Assembly (NCBI GenBank): GCA_050084985.1
Contig: JBITNC010000002.1
Location: 5,146,001 to 5,210,000, forward strand
From: Nageia nagi
Lineage: Eukaryota; Pinophyta
Direction of reading: 5' to 3'
DNA: 64,000 nt
The position numbers and the translations under genes were made by a program. Positions within the stretch are counted from its first letter, which is position 1. Every line of letters begins with the position of its first letter. Positions 48,540-60,345 of the stretch are shown in pieces. The notes under the pieces were generated by a model that was not told the origin of the DNA, made no database searches, and worked only from the letters and a program-made list of their open reading frames with translations.

Positions 48540-49917
48540 TTGTCCAATGGCACTAAGATATTTTTCATTTTTTTCTAACTCAAGCATATTGGGTTTACTT
48601 ACCTAAGTAATTTTTCTTTTTATCTTGGGTGTCATCCCCTTTGGAAATTTGAACTCACTCAAGTAATTTCAAATATCAATGTACTCATTTGGAATTGTCT
48701 CCATATAAAATAAAGTTGCATTGGGAAAATTATCATCATCACAAGAAAATCCAATGCCCTCATATGCTTCTTGCCTAATCTATCCACAATATCAAGCTCA
48801 TATTCTTGTAATAAGAGTATTCATCTTGTAATCCTTCCCATAGGATAAGGCTTATTAATGATATATTTCAAAGCTTGATGGTTAATAACCATAGTGTACT
48901 TTACGCCAACAAGTATAACTTTATTTAAAGAAAACATTTTACCTAAAGCTTCTTTCTCAATAAATATATAATTTACCTCAACACTGCTCATTTGTTGACT
49001 CCCAAAATAGATAGGATGATCATTTTTGTCTTTGTCTTTCTCATTGAGTGTATTGTCTAGTGCCTTATCTGATGCATATATGTAGATTATGAATGACTTA
49101 CTCCAAATAGGATACTTCAAAATAGGTGTTGTTAGCAATGCTTATTTCATCTTCTCAAAGGCTTATTTTGCTTCTTTTCTTAGTTCATACAACATATCCT
49201 TCTTCAAATATTGAATCAATAATTGAGAAATCCTATAGAAGTTGTTGATAAATCTCCTGTAGTACCCAACATAGCTCAAGAATGATCTTAATTTGCTCTT
49301 ATTGCTCAGGAATGAAAGCTCCTTAATCTTAGCCATTTTTTCTAAAATCCATTTCAATAGCACTCTTGGATAGAATATGTCCCAAGAGCATCCAAAAGTA
49401 CATTTGATTTGATTTGATGATGTTATTGCTTCTTATAGTATTCCAAAAGCCTTCTCAATTTTTCCTAAATGATTTTCCTTCTTTCACTATATACAAAAAT
49501 CATATAGAAAAACTCTAATGAATATTCTGATATAGAGATAAAAACTCTATTCACGAGTCTCTAAAATGTAGCAAAAGCATTACACAACCCAAAGGAGCAA
49601 TGAATGTTATGTTTAATTGATTCTTCTTTGCTATCCAAACTTGGTTATATCCATTATATCCATCTACAAAATTGTAGAAATCATATCCTACCACTTCATC
49701 CAAAATTTGATTGGAAAAAAGGAGAGCATAATGATATTTCTTTTTAAATTTATTTAACTTATAATAACTCACATATTTTATCTTCCCATTCTTATTTTTA
49801 GATACCATATAGGAGAAACCCATTCAATGTTATATACATGAAAGATAAATCCCGCATCTAAGAGCTTATTTATTTCCTCTTTAACACTTTTAGAAAAATT
49901 AGGAATCACTCTATAAG
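48540..49917 (-). pseudogene. Ty3/gypsy reverse transcriptase and RNase H remnant
   Basis: Minus-strand order: YRVIPNFSKSVKEEINKLLD, AGFIFHVYNIEWVSPIW, KYVSYYKLNKF, NQILDEVVGYDFYNFVDGYN (canonical F-L-D-G-x-S-G-Y), GYNQVWIAKKNQLNITF (to 49551). Then LRSFLSYVGYYRRFINNF at 49363-49163, the connection domain. Then the RNase H: YIYASDKALDNTL, HPIYFGSQQMS, FIEKEALG, VINHQALKYIINKP and LLQEYELDIVDRLG. This is the chromovirus/gypsy layout. Frameshifts separate the three pieces, and the YVDD segment is damaged. The right edge at 49917 is an abrupt junction with unrelated sequence, so this is one truncated copy. Confidence 0.82.
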
Positions 49918-50092
49918 GTGAGTGCAAGAAGATGACTCCCAATGGAGGAGAAGTGCTAGGACTTAGAAAAATTTTGGTGGGGCCAAGATCCCGGATCTGC
50001 CCCCTGTGATCTTGAAAAGGCTCAAGATCCTCAAGCTAAGTCTGGATCCTGATGGGTTCAGGATCCAAAAAGTAAAATCACAAAGGGCATGC
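49918..50092 (+). other. Possible 3' end and LTR start of a gypsy-type element
   Basis: Starts gtgagtgcaagaagatgact, like 13255. A purine tract (aatggaggagaag) is followed by TGCTAGGAC at about 49953, resembling the purine tract and TGCGGGAAA at 56748-56768. GC-richer than its surroundings, with repeated ggatcc/gatcct words. It is wedged between two unrelated retroelement fragments. Confidence 0.35.
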
Positions 50093-50935
50093 CTACAAAG
50101 CTATTTTGTACCCTCGAGATTTTTTATCATCTCTATCTCCCCCATAGTCAAAATCTGAGAATCCTAAGAGAAAAAATGAGGGAAACTTGTCATACTTGAG
50201 AGGAAGATCCTTAGTACCTACAACATACCATAAATTGTTTTTAACAACATTGAAGTGCTCAACATATAGCTTTTGCATAAAGCGAGCCATCAAATTGGTG
50301 AAAAAAGCAATATCTGGCCTGAAGATAGTCAAATAAAAAAGAGTACCAATTAGTTACCCATAAGCTATAGCATTTACCAACTGAGAGTTAGAACTAAGAG
50401 ATAAAGTGATTCTAAAAGAGACTTGGATTACAACATGCTTACACTCCTCCATTCCAAACTTTTGCAAGATATTTGAGATATACTTAGATTGACTAAGGTA
50501 AGTACAATCCTTGTATTGGTACACTTACATACCAAGGTAGTAGTGCAATAGACCAAGATCAATCAATTCAAAAGTTACCTCATGTTTGGATATGCAGTCT
50601 TGTATGAGGACCATATTATTCTCTGTAATCAATAGATCATCCACATAAAGAAGAATCAAGATCAAGTCTTATCCTCGGTTGAGCACATAAAGATATGTGT
50701 CAAAGAAGCATTTAGAAAATTCAATGTCCTTAAAGTATCTTGAAATATTTTTGTACCAAACCATAGGTGCTTGCTTAAGTCCATACAAAGACTTCTTTAA
50801 CTTGTACACAAAAGATTCTTTACCTTCCACAACAAACCCTTTTGGTTGGATCATGTAGATTTCCACATCTAAGTCACCATTGAGAAAAGAACTCTTGATA
50901 TCAAGTTGAAAAAATATCCCTTATTATAATTTACA
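50093..50935 (-). pseudogene. copia RT/RNase H remnant
   Basis: The frame 50866-50669 reads MIQPKGFVVEGKESFVYKL, KKSLYGLKQAPMVWY, DIEFSKCFFDTYLY, and a YVDD catalytic motif lies at about 50648-50637 (LLYVDDLL). Farther on come DIAFFTNLMARFMQKLYVEH, LWYVVGTKDLPLKYD and FSDFDYGGDRDDKKSRG. It is closer to the family consensus than the outer copy at 28.6-30.6 kb (for example S-L-Y-G-L-K-Q-A-P), but the frame is broken and truncated. Confidence 0.8.
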
Positions 50936-51309
50936 CTAAGGTAAAAATATAATTTAAGCAAATATACTAATAAATTAGCTTAAAAAAGACTCAAAAATTA
51001 ATACAACTTAAGTTCATACTTAAAATAATCAATACTTTTAAAAATAATAAGATTCCCTTAAAAATAACAACACTTAAAAAAATAGTTTACTTTTTTTATT
51101 AAAAAAATGCCCATCTTGTTTAAATAGCAAACTTCCCTTTTTAAAAAAATACAAAAACTTATGTATTTTTTAAAAATATGTATATAAAAATATATATTTA
51201 TATTTATATCTATTAAACATATATATATTTTAAATAAATTAACCTTGTATGATATGGTTGCAAAGAAGGGAAATAGGAGGGAAGAAGAGGCTTTTGAGAG
51301 GGGGGTAGA

Positions 51310-51745
51310 CAACACACCCCCATAGGGTGGCCTACACATGCCTCTATTGGGCTACATGCACACCCTTAGATGGGAGGCTATGCACACCCCCACATGGGTG
51401 GCCTACATGCCCCCACATGGGAGGCTGTGCACCCCACATTGGGTGGTTGCACACCTCCATAATGGGTGGTTGCATGCCCCCATAGTGGGTGGTTGCGCAC
51501 CCTCAACTAGGTGTCTATGCACCCCCAACTTGGGTGGTTGTGTGCCCCCATAGTGGGCGATCATGCACCCCCATAGTGGGTGGTTGCACCCCCCACATGG
51601 GAGGTCATGTGCCCCCATATGGGAGGTTGTGCACCCCCATATGGGAGGATGCACGCCCCCATAGTGAGCAATCGCATGCTCCCATAGTGGGAGATCATGT
51701 GCCCCCATAATGGGCGATCGTGCACCCCCATAGTGGGAGGCGTGC
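51310..51745. repeat. GC-rich minisatellite cassette (24-36-bp units)
   Basis: About fourteen units of the type cccccatagtgggtggttgc and cacatgggaggctgtgcacc, on the host element's minus strand equivalent to tatgggggtgcac units. It starts about 715 bp after the PBS at 52462. Six-frame open reading (51338-51553, 51489-51710, 51403-51747) simply reflects the stop-poor repeat and yields His/Pro/Gly-rich peptides with no known family. Confidence 0.88.
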
Positions 51746-52461
51746 ACCCCTTTTTTCTGGGTTTTGTTTTATTTTTTAATAAATAAAAAGTAATCTTTTT
51801 TAATTAAAAATAGAATTTTATTTTTATAAACAAAATAAAAAAATTGTAAAATATAGTTTTATAAAAAATACAGTTTAATACAAACTGTAAATTTTTTTTA
51901 TTTTACATAAACTATAAAAAATACAGTTTTGCCCAAACTATAAAAAATACGATTTTACAAAAATTGTAATATATATATATATACATGCATTTTTATTTTT
52001 ACATACATATTAGTATTGTAATTTTTTTGCAAAAATAACATTATAGTTAAAAAAATTACATCACTTTTAACTATTTCTACTTTAAGCTATAATAACTTAT
52101 TATTGCTAAATTTAAGCAAATTTACTTAAAACATATTATTGCTACATATTAAGCAATTTTTAATTAAAAATAATTACAACTAACAAACTATTGTTAGTAA
52201 AAATAATGCATAGCAATATAAAAAATTGAACTAACATGTTAGTAGAACCAAACATATGGCTATGATATCTACTTTGAACAAATTTTGCTACATAAAATTT
52301 TATAATCAAGGAATAAAAAAATGGTTAACAATATAAGCAAAATTTGATAATGAACATGGTAAGAGGGAGATTATACCTTCAAGCCCTTTTTACCTCAACA
52401 AAGTAGATGGAGAAAGAAGATGAATGACCTTCAAAGATGTTGAAGAGGAGCCTCCAACTGT

Positions 52462-52473
52462 GCTCAGATACCA
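52462..52473 (-). other. Primer-binding site of the deleted copia element
   Basis: The minus strand reads TGGTATCTGAGC, one mismatch to the standard copia site, two bases after the LTR end, as in the element at 19754. Confidence 0.85.
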
Positions 52474-52475
52474 CT

Positions 52476-52918
52476 TGATGAAATTAACCCTTTCTGAATT
52501 ATCTTTTAATCTATCAAGATCTCAAGAAGGCACTTACAACATCAACACAATAGCACAATAACTCAAGCCAATCTCACAAATAACATAAGATATAAAGTGG
52601 TTCCTCCCTCCTTGGAAGTACATCCACTAACTAAGATCTTCTATTCTCAAGGCCTCTCCTACAAAATATCTCCTCTCTTTCAAACTCTAAACCTATACCA
52701 AAGCTTGTATAACAATTGTGTAATCTACGAGGGGAGGGTTCTTCTCTTTTTGTAAGAAGAAACCCATTCTATATTTAATCCCTTTTCTTTATTTAACCCC
52801 TTACCTTGTTTTAATCCTTTTCTATTTTTATTCCCTTAATACTTTAAGATATCTAAATATACTTTAAGTATTAAGTGAATTTACATTAAGAAGAAATATT
52901 ACATTACAATTTCTAACA
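52476..52918 (-). repeat. 5' LTR of the deleted copia element
   Basis: 443 bp, TGTTAGAAATTGTAATG start and ATCA end on the minus strand. It is inserted exactly where the direct repeat beginning at 52920 loses similarity with its partner at 57018, so this insertion disrupted an older repeat. Confidence 0.8.
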
Positions 52919-52919
52919 A

Positions 52920-54650
52920 GATCAATATTGTAATATTATGAGTTGTCGATTGTGGAAAGAATTAAAACTATTTAGATTTATATAAATCATATGCCCCTTA
53001 CTTTTTAATCTATGTAATAACTTTTATTTTAGTTATTTCTAAACTATTTCCCATTCCATTCAATGAGTGTCTCATTTTCCCATATGTAGGTAAGAACCCT
53101 CATGACTGAAAGTCTCTCTTGATAATCTAGTTGGTCAACATGGTGCAAGGATCCTAGCGTTGACATTATCTTTTAGTTAGAAGATATTTTGGTGGTTTTA
53201 TTACCTATTAAAGGAGGAAAATTTTGAATGGGATGATCATTAGATCTTTATCTTGATAGGAGTATGCACACTATATTTTAGGTATTTATCAAAATCCCCT
53301 ATTGAGATTAAGATCTTATATATCACATGTGCTCTATAATTCATTCTTTCTCTATTATATATTAGGTTATACATGTCAATTTATAATATTGATATTGGTC
53401 TTTTTTAAGAGGCTTGATTCATAGGAAGACTAGTGCTAATGTTGAACCTAGCAGTTATGATAGAATATATGGCTACATTACATTGGAACTTTGAAAAAAA
53501 GGTCTCATTAGTCAAGAAAATATATTTTTAAGCATATGATCAATCATTCAACTAAGGTGACAAGTATTTTCTCTTTGATCTCTCTTATAGGTCCTAGGTA
53601 TTAGATCTGATCCAATAGCTACAGAATCATAAATTTATGTTATATCATTGTTATTCTTAGTTATTATTAATTTTCACTTCATTGTTACATCTTTCACTAT
53701 CATTTATGCTCTTTATTGCTTGTTGTAAATTTATTTTATTTAAATATTAAATTATTTTAAATATCTACATAATTAGTGAACCCATCTTGTAGGCATCCTA
53801 AAAATATTTTTTTATTAGGTCATATCAATAGCTTGTCAAAATCACATCATTGAGAAAAAATCATACATATCATAATCAATCTATTAATCTTATAATCAAC
53901 CCACCTACCCATCAGATCCTACAATTAGCATATCAATCTATCAATAGTTATATAAAAAAAACACATTCAAAGGTCATTTTTGAACAATGAATCAATCTAT
54001 ATCATCCTATCAAGCAATGTAATCAATTAATCTTTGATCATTTTGCATACAAATATTTGAGAAATTCTTTGAACATACTTAGGGTTTGAAGGAGAGTTCA
54101 CCATGCAATCTCTTCAAGCTTAATGATTTCATCTTGTGTTTCCATAGATTGAGGTATATTTGTGGTCAAAACTTTCTATATTATACCATATGCTTGAATT
54201 TCTTTATAAATTGCAAGCTTAGGTATATATCTTGAGCATTATTGCAAGAATATTAGAGTAATTTTGAGGACCTTTTTATCATTTTATATCATTTTAGTTA
54301 TCTTTCATCTTGTTTGCATGTAGCTTATATTATAGGCTAAATTCATGATAAACTCATGTTAAATTTGTATTTATTCAATCTTTATCATACCCAATATCAT
54401 ATAATCTTAGCATTTAACATTGTGGGTATCTTAGATTATTTATAAGAATAATTTAGATTGCTTTGTTGAATCATTTGTTTAGCATTATAACATCTTAACA
54501 TAATCTTTATTGTAGTTTTTATCATTGCATCAATCTTTTTTTATCATAGATAATCAATTATAAGCATAATCATAGAATTTATCATCATATGAGCATAATA
54601 AGCATACATTTGTATTCTCTTCACCCTTTAATTGGAGTGTAGGGGGCCTA
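52920..54650 (+). repeat. Direct repeat A (partner of 57018-58711), probable gypsy LTR part
   Basis: It aligns with repeat B from gatcaatattgtaatatta through ggagtgtagggggcc over about 1.7 kb with moderate divergence. Its left end is cut by the copia LTR at 52918. No coding capacity. Contains aattagtgaacccatcttgt, echoed at 54992 (attggtgaacccatc), which might be a primer-binding site, though I cannot name the tRNA. Confidence 0.8.
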
Positions 54651-56747
54651 CTCACACCTAAGATTGGGGTAAAACCCTTCTTGTTTTCTTGGGGTCTTAA
54701 GGGATTAAGGTTGAAGTCTCCCCTACCATGTTTAGATGAATTTAGGATTGTATTGTAGGTGCAAAAGATCAAAAACATATCAAACATCATAGCTATAAAT
54801 ATTTATCAAAGAAAAGGGCATTTATATCGTAATCATTCTTTATCATATCAAATTATCAATAGTCAATTTGCTTGTCATCCCTAGAGTTCTTGGAAGTGTT
54901 ATTCGCTTGAGTCTAATCACTTCACCATTGGAAGAGTTTAAATTATTTATTAATTATTTTATTTCTAAATCATTTTAAATGACTATATAATTGGTGAACC
55001 CATCTATGTTTTACAAACCCTATAATTTTCATTTTAGAGAATCACATTTTCTATGGAGTTTTTTAATTGAAAACCTTAGGTTTTAGTTGATCTTTATTTA
55101 TCTTAATTTTATAGAAAATTAGAAAACCTTAGTGCTTTAAAATTGTTAAAAAATAAGGTGCTTTCATGTTGTAGAAAAATAGTTTTCGTCAAAATCCTAG
55201 ATTTTGAACCTAAGTTTTGGAGATTTTATGGATGCTTTTGCGCTAAACATTTTTCCAAGTCTTAGATATTCATAGTAGGAAAATTTTAGAAGGTAAATTG
55301 GGATTATTGCATACATTTTCTTGGTTTTTTGGGTTAAGGAATAAAATGCATGATATAAAACCCTAAATTTTGAAGCGCATTTTTGAATATTTGATGAGAT
55401 TTTGCATTATAAAGTCTTAACCCACTTATGTATTATTATTATTGGGACATATTGGTGATTTTTGAAGATCATATTTTACACATAATAGTATCACAATGCT
55501 CTATAAATGTATTATGCAAAATATTATATGTTACATCAATAATATTATGTTGCATAATATATCTTACGTATATATCATATTTTATGATATCATTTTTTGC
55601 TTTATGTGTCATGTTACTAATGTATGATATAGGAATAACATTATGTAGTATCTCATTTATCACATTATATATTATCTTTAGTCATAATGATATGCCTGCA
55701 AAAAATACCAATAACAAGGAACTTCTAAAGATAAGTTATGTGAAGAATGAAAATGTTGACAAGCTTAATGACATTATTGATGTACATCCTAATGATGCAT
55801 ATTTTATTGATGAAGTTCCAAGTTCTTGTATAAATACTAAAAATAATCAAACTAATATCATTGCTAGTAGTGACATGATTATTTCTAATGCTTCCATTTC
55901 CATTGATAATATTTCCATTATGTAAAATGATAGTGATAATCACAATGATATGCTTATGAATGATAAGGATGAAACTAGTTTTTATCCTGATATGATTTCA
56001 AATGATAATTCTACTTCTACTCATGATATGACTATTTTTAATAATGATAATGATGATGTTGATTGTATCATGATGATTTTATTATGATTTATGATATTAT
56101 AAGTATTAATCCAAAGGACATCGATATAGCTCATTCTTTAATAAATAAGATATACGAGTACTAACATGCTTTACAAGATCCCTAATAAATGAAGGTTATT
56201 TTTATGAATTTATCAAAGATATGATTAATAAGCATGGTAACTACAAAGCAACTGATATAGAGTATGAATTATATTCTTTGGTAAAAAACTCAAGTTGAAG
56301 AGAAGAGATTCAATAAATTAAAAGAGAATGTTTAGAGGCTACTTGAGAAGGTTATGGAATAAGATAATTAGCCACATCAATATTATATATATATAAAAGT
56401 AAAATACATGTATTTAGACTTCTTAAATATAAATAATTCCTTAAATATCGTCCATCAAAGCAATACAAAGTTGTTACTACTACTATAAAAATTATTGAAA
56501 GAGATAAGATAAACAAGATGTGTCCATTTCAATGTTTACAATTTGATAAACTTGATGCATCTCTTTCTATTGAATCTAATATAGGCTAGGCATGCATTTC
56601 ATATTGCTTAGAATTGCACTTCATGTAAAATAAATTGTATATAATATTTCATCTTTCCTTTTTCTATCCAATGTCTTTTTGTCAAGTCATGTATGTCTCT
56701 TATGTTGTCAATTTCTCTTTTGGGTGAAAGCAAGAAGTTTAGTTCAC
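54651..56747 (+). other. Interior between direct repeats A and B
   Basis: AT-rich. Contains one long frame (55428-55925), then broken Asn/Asp-rich frames to about 56100 and further Lys-rich frames to 56600. A retroelement interior is the best guess because a purine tract ends it at 56759. No protease, RT or integrase is visible, so the element would be non-autonomous. Confidence 0.45.
55428..55925 (+). CDS. Hypothetical 165-aa protein, hydrophobic N-half and Asn/Ile/Asp-rich C-half
   Basis: An open frame from ATG 55428. Residues about 20-85 are strongly hydrophobic, with Ile, Tyr, Leu and Cys (for example LYVTSIILCCIIYLTYI), like several membrane segments. Residues 90-165 are polar, rich in Asn, Asp and Ser. 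The composition closely follows the local ATT/AAT-rich base composition, so chance openness is likely. The second half (from MPAKNTNNKELLK) might alone be the start of a gag-like protein. No family recognised. Confidence 0.22.
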   Translation: MYYYYWDILVIFEDHILHIIVSQCSINVLCKILYVTSIILCCIIYLTYISYFMISFFALCVMLLMYDIGITLCSISFITLYIIFSHNDMPAKNTNNKELLKISYVKNENVDKLNDIIDVHPNDAYFIDEVPSSCINTKNNQTNIIASSDMIISNASISIDNISIM

Positions 56748-56759
56748 TTGAAGGGGAAG
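56748..56759 (+). other. Candidate polypurine tract
   Basis: ttgaaggggaag directly before TGCGGGAAATGGG (56760), which I take as the start of a 3' LTR. Confidence 0.5.
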
Positions 56760-58711
56760 TGCGGGAAATGGGTGAAGTTAAAATTCAATGTTGGAAAAAA
56801 TGGGATCCTAATTTTAATAAATTAAAATTAAGATCTTGATTTAGGTTTAGGATCCTAATAAATATTAGGATAATGGAGCATCATTTAAGCATCAATCGAC
56901 ATACCATGGGCATGCCAACTAGCGATAAAAGAGAGAGAATAGATAAATAAGATATAAACAAATGATAAGGATAATATATAGAGAGAATTAGGGAGAATAT
57001 AGAAGGAACATTTTCAAAGTGATCAATATTGTAATATTACAAGTTGTCGATTGTAGAAAGACTTATAAACTATTTTGATTTATATAAATCATATCCCCCT
57101 TACTATTTGATCTATGTAATAAATTTTATTTTACTTATTTCTAAACTATTTCCCATTCTATTCAACAAGTTTCTCATTTTCTCATATGTAGGTAAGAACC
57201 ATCATCATCGAAAGTCTTTCTTGATAATCTAATTGGTCAACAAGGTGCAAGGATCCTAGCATCAATATTATATTTTAGTTAAAAGATATTTTGGTGGTTT
57301 TATTGCCTATTAAAGAAGGAAATTTTTGCATGGGATGACTATCAGATCTTTTTCTTGAACGCTATTGAAATTAAGATCTTTTCTATCACATCAGCTTTAT
57401 AATTCATTCTTTCTCTATTATATATTACATTATACTTATCAATTTATAATATTGCTATTAGTCTTTTTTGAGAGGCTTGATTCACAGGAAGAGTAGTGCT
57501 AATGTTGAAGATCTAGTAGTTATGATAGGATATCTGGTTATATTACATTGGAACTTTGAACAAAAGGTCTCATTAGTCAAAAAAATCTATTTTGAAGCAT
57601 ATGATTAATCATTCAACTAAGGTCACAGTTATGTTCTCTTTAATCTCTCTTTCATAGGTCCTAGGTCTTAGATTTGATCCAATGGCTAGAAATTCATACA
57701 TTTATGTTATATCATTGTTATTCTCAATTATTATTAATTTCCACTTCATTATTACATCTTTCACTATCACTTATGCTCTTTATTGCTTGTTGTATATTTA
57801 TTTTATTTAAATATTAAATTATTTTAAATATCTACATAATTGGTGAACCCATCTTGTAGACATCCTAAAAATATTTTTTTATTAGGTCATGTCTATAGAT
57901 TGTCAAAATCACATCATTGAGAAAAAAATCATACATATCACAATCAATCTATCAATCTTGTAATCAACCCACCTACCCAACAGATCCTACAATCAACATA
58001 TCAATTATGAAATAGTTATTTATAAAAACCACATTCAAAGGTCATTTTTGAACAATAAATCAATCTATCATTTTATCAAGTAATGTAATCAATTAATCTG
58101 TAATCATTTTGTATCCAAATATTTGAGAAAGTCTTTGAGCATACTTAGGGTTTGAAGGAGAGTTCATCATGCAATCTCTTCAAGCATGATGATTTCATCC
58201 TATGTTTCCATAGATTGAGGTATATTTATGATCAAAATTTTTTATGTTGTGCCATATGCTTGGATTTCTTTATGAATTGCAAACTTAGGTATATATCTTG
58301 AGCATTCTTGCAAGGATCTTAGAGCAATTTGGAGGACCTTTGTATCATTTTAGTTATCTTGCATCTTGTTTGCATGTAGCTTACATTATAAGTTAAATTC
58401 ATGATAAACTCATGTTAGCTTTGCATTTAGTCAATCTTTATCATACCCAATAACATATAATCTTAGCATTTAACATTATGGGTATCTTAGATTATCTATA
58501 AGAATAATTTAGATTGCTTTGTTGAATTATTTGTTTAGCATTATACCATCTTAGCATAATCTTTATTGTAGTTTTTATCATTGCATCAATCTTTTTTATC
58601 ATAAATAATTAATTAGAAGCATAATCATAAAATTTACCATCATATAAGCATAATAGGCATTATAAGCATACATTTGTATTCTGTTCTCTATTTAATTGGA
58701 GTGTAGGGGGG
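56760..58711 (+). repeat. Candidate 3' LTR including direct repeat B
   Basis: It starts TGCGGGAAATGGG after a purine tract. From 57018 it matches repeat A to about 58711, where both copies break at gtgtaggggg. If the repeats are LTRs they are about 1.95 kb, typical for gypsy rather than copia. The right end has no clear CA and no target duplication, so the boundary is uncertain. Confidence 0.55.
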
Positions 58712-58945
58712 CCACACTCAAAAGTTATGGTCTTTTGAAGTTTTTAGGTTGAAAAAAGTATAAAATAATTTTCTTTTTGCCCCTAAATCAACCATTTTTT
58801 ACCAAAACGTGACTAGGTTAGTTATATATGTTTTAAAAAGTTATGTAATTTCATCTTTCTAATGCCAAAGTTATCAAGTTTATTTGATTTGTATAGAAAA
58901 AGTTATACTTGTTGCAACACTAAGTTAATCTTTTTGTTGGTGCAC
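58712..58945. other. Unassigned DNA between repeat B and the 345-bp duplication
   Basis: Noncoding, no recognisable element ends. Confidence 0.45.
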
Positions 58946-59635
58946 TAAGTTTCGAATGTGTGTTTGCCTCCATCCAATCTCATTTGCATGATAAGGTTTT
59001 TCTATTAATATAAAGTTTTATAATTCAAAAAAAAAAATTACTAAAATACTATATCATATATGAATTTTATTAAGACTAAAGATTCTTTCAAGATATTTAG
59101 AATTATTTCAAAAAAAAATTCAAAGCAAACATATGGTTTTGACCTGTGTTTTTAATGGTGTATTTACATGGCATTTTATGATAATTAACCTTTGATTGAG
59201 CATTAAAAGTGATTCATAAATAGTAATTTTAAGTTTTTTACTACTTAAAAATGAAGAAAAATTATTTTATTTTGATGTTTGTCAAATGGTTAAGTTTCGA
59301 ATGTGTGTTTGCCTCCATCCAATCTCGTTTGCATGATAAGGTTTTTCTATTAATATAAAGTTTTATAATTCAAAAAAAAAAATTAGTAAAATACTATATC
59401 ATATATGAATTTTATTAAGACTAAAGATTCTTTCAAGATATTTAGAATTATTTCAAAAAAAAATTCAAAGCAAACATATGGTTTTGACCTGTGTTTTTAA
59501 TGGTGTATTTACATGGCATTTTATGATAATTAACCTTTGATTGAGCATTAAAAGTGATTCATAAATAGTAATTTTAAGTTTTTTACTACTTAAAAATGAA
59601 GAAAAATTATTTTATTTTGATGTTTGTCAAATGGT
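58946..59635. repeat. 345-bp tandem duplication, nearly identical copies
   Basis: Copies 58946-59290 and 59291-59635 differ by only a few bases (for example ctcattt versus ctcgttt, and ttactaaa versus ttagtaaa) despite noncoding AT-rich sequence. Each begins taagtttcgaatgtgtgttt. The near identity indicates a recent event or an assembly duplication. Confidence 0.93.
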
Positions 59636-60345
59636 TAAACTTACTAAATTAACAACTGGTATTAGAAAAATGTCCTTATTACTATAATTTGCATGTTTAT
59701 TTTGGTGTAAATGAGTACTTACATAATGATATTATTGATTGGATATTTTACCTACTCCACAAATATAACAAAGTTCTTAAAATTAATTATTAAAGAATTA
59801 TCTATGTGTGTCAATGTAGGAGACTCAAACAAAAAGGGAAATAAATTTTTTTATCAAATACATAAATAAATTTATCTTTAGTAGAATATATATATAATTT
59901 TACATATCTTACATGACTTTCAAAGAAGAGATTCCATCTTTAAATGCATTTATCTTTAATAGAATATATATATATATATAATTTTACTAGTTATTCTTTG
60001 GATTTATTTCATTTAGATTCTTCTTTAATGAAAGACATAAGTAATGTAATAATTCTTCAAACCCTTACAACAAGAATACTCCAATTTGTATACGTCTTAT
60101 GTTTACACCTCTGGATAAACTTTAGACTTTCTCAAAGAGAATTCAATATCCTCTTTTCAGCTTCCATTATGTAATCTCAACATAAAAAAAAACACTTTTA
60201 AAAATATGACACATCAGTGACATCACATACAAGTTAAAGATTAATGTTACATTTTATTTCAAAACAAAATAATACATGCCTCCTAGTAAAGGGCATAAGG
60301 AATATGCCCTACTACAAAAATGTGAAGATCCCATACACATAAAGA
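59636..60345. other. Intergenic DNA and XTH 3' region
   Basis: AT-rich. The XTH 3' UTR should lie at about 60345-60200 (minus). The 76-codon frame at 59944-60174 is not recognised. Confidence 0.5.

Larger units (their letters stand above)
50093..52918 (-). mobile_element. Internally deleted copia element of the long-leader family
   Basis: The 5' LTR is 52918-52476, then a PBS, AT-rich leader, minisatellite cassette (51745-51310), then RT and RNase H remnants (50935-50093). Gag, protease and integrase are missing between about 51.25 and 50.94 kb, so the leader is joined directly to RT. It ends abruptly inside the RNase H at 50093 without a 3' LTR. The LTR resembles that of the element at 19291-28052. 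Confidence 0.75.

Noticed and set aside
51338-51747. Overlapping open frames of 71-114 codons on both strands
   Set aside because: They are translations of a stop-poor minisatellite. The peptides are just the repeat unit in different frames.
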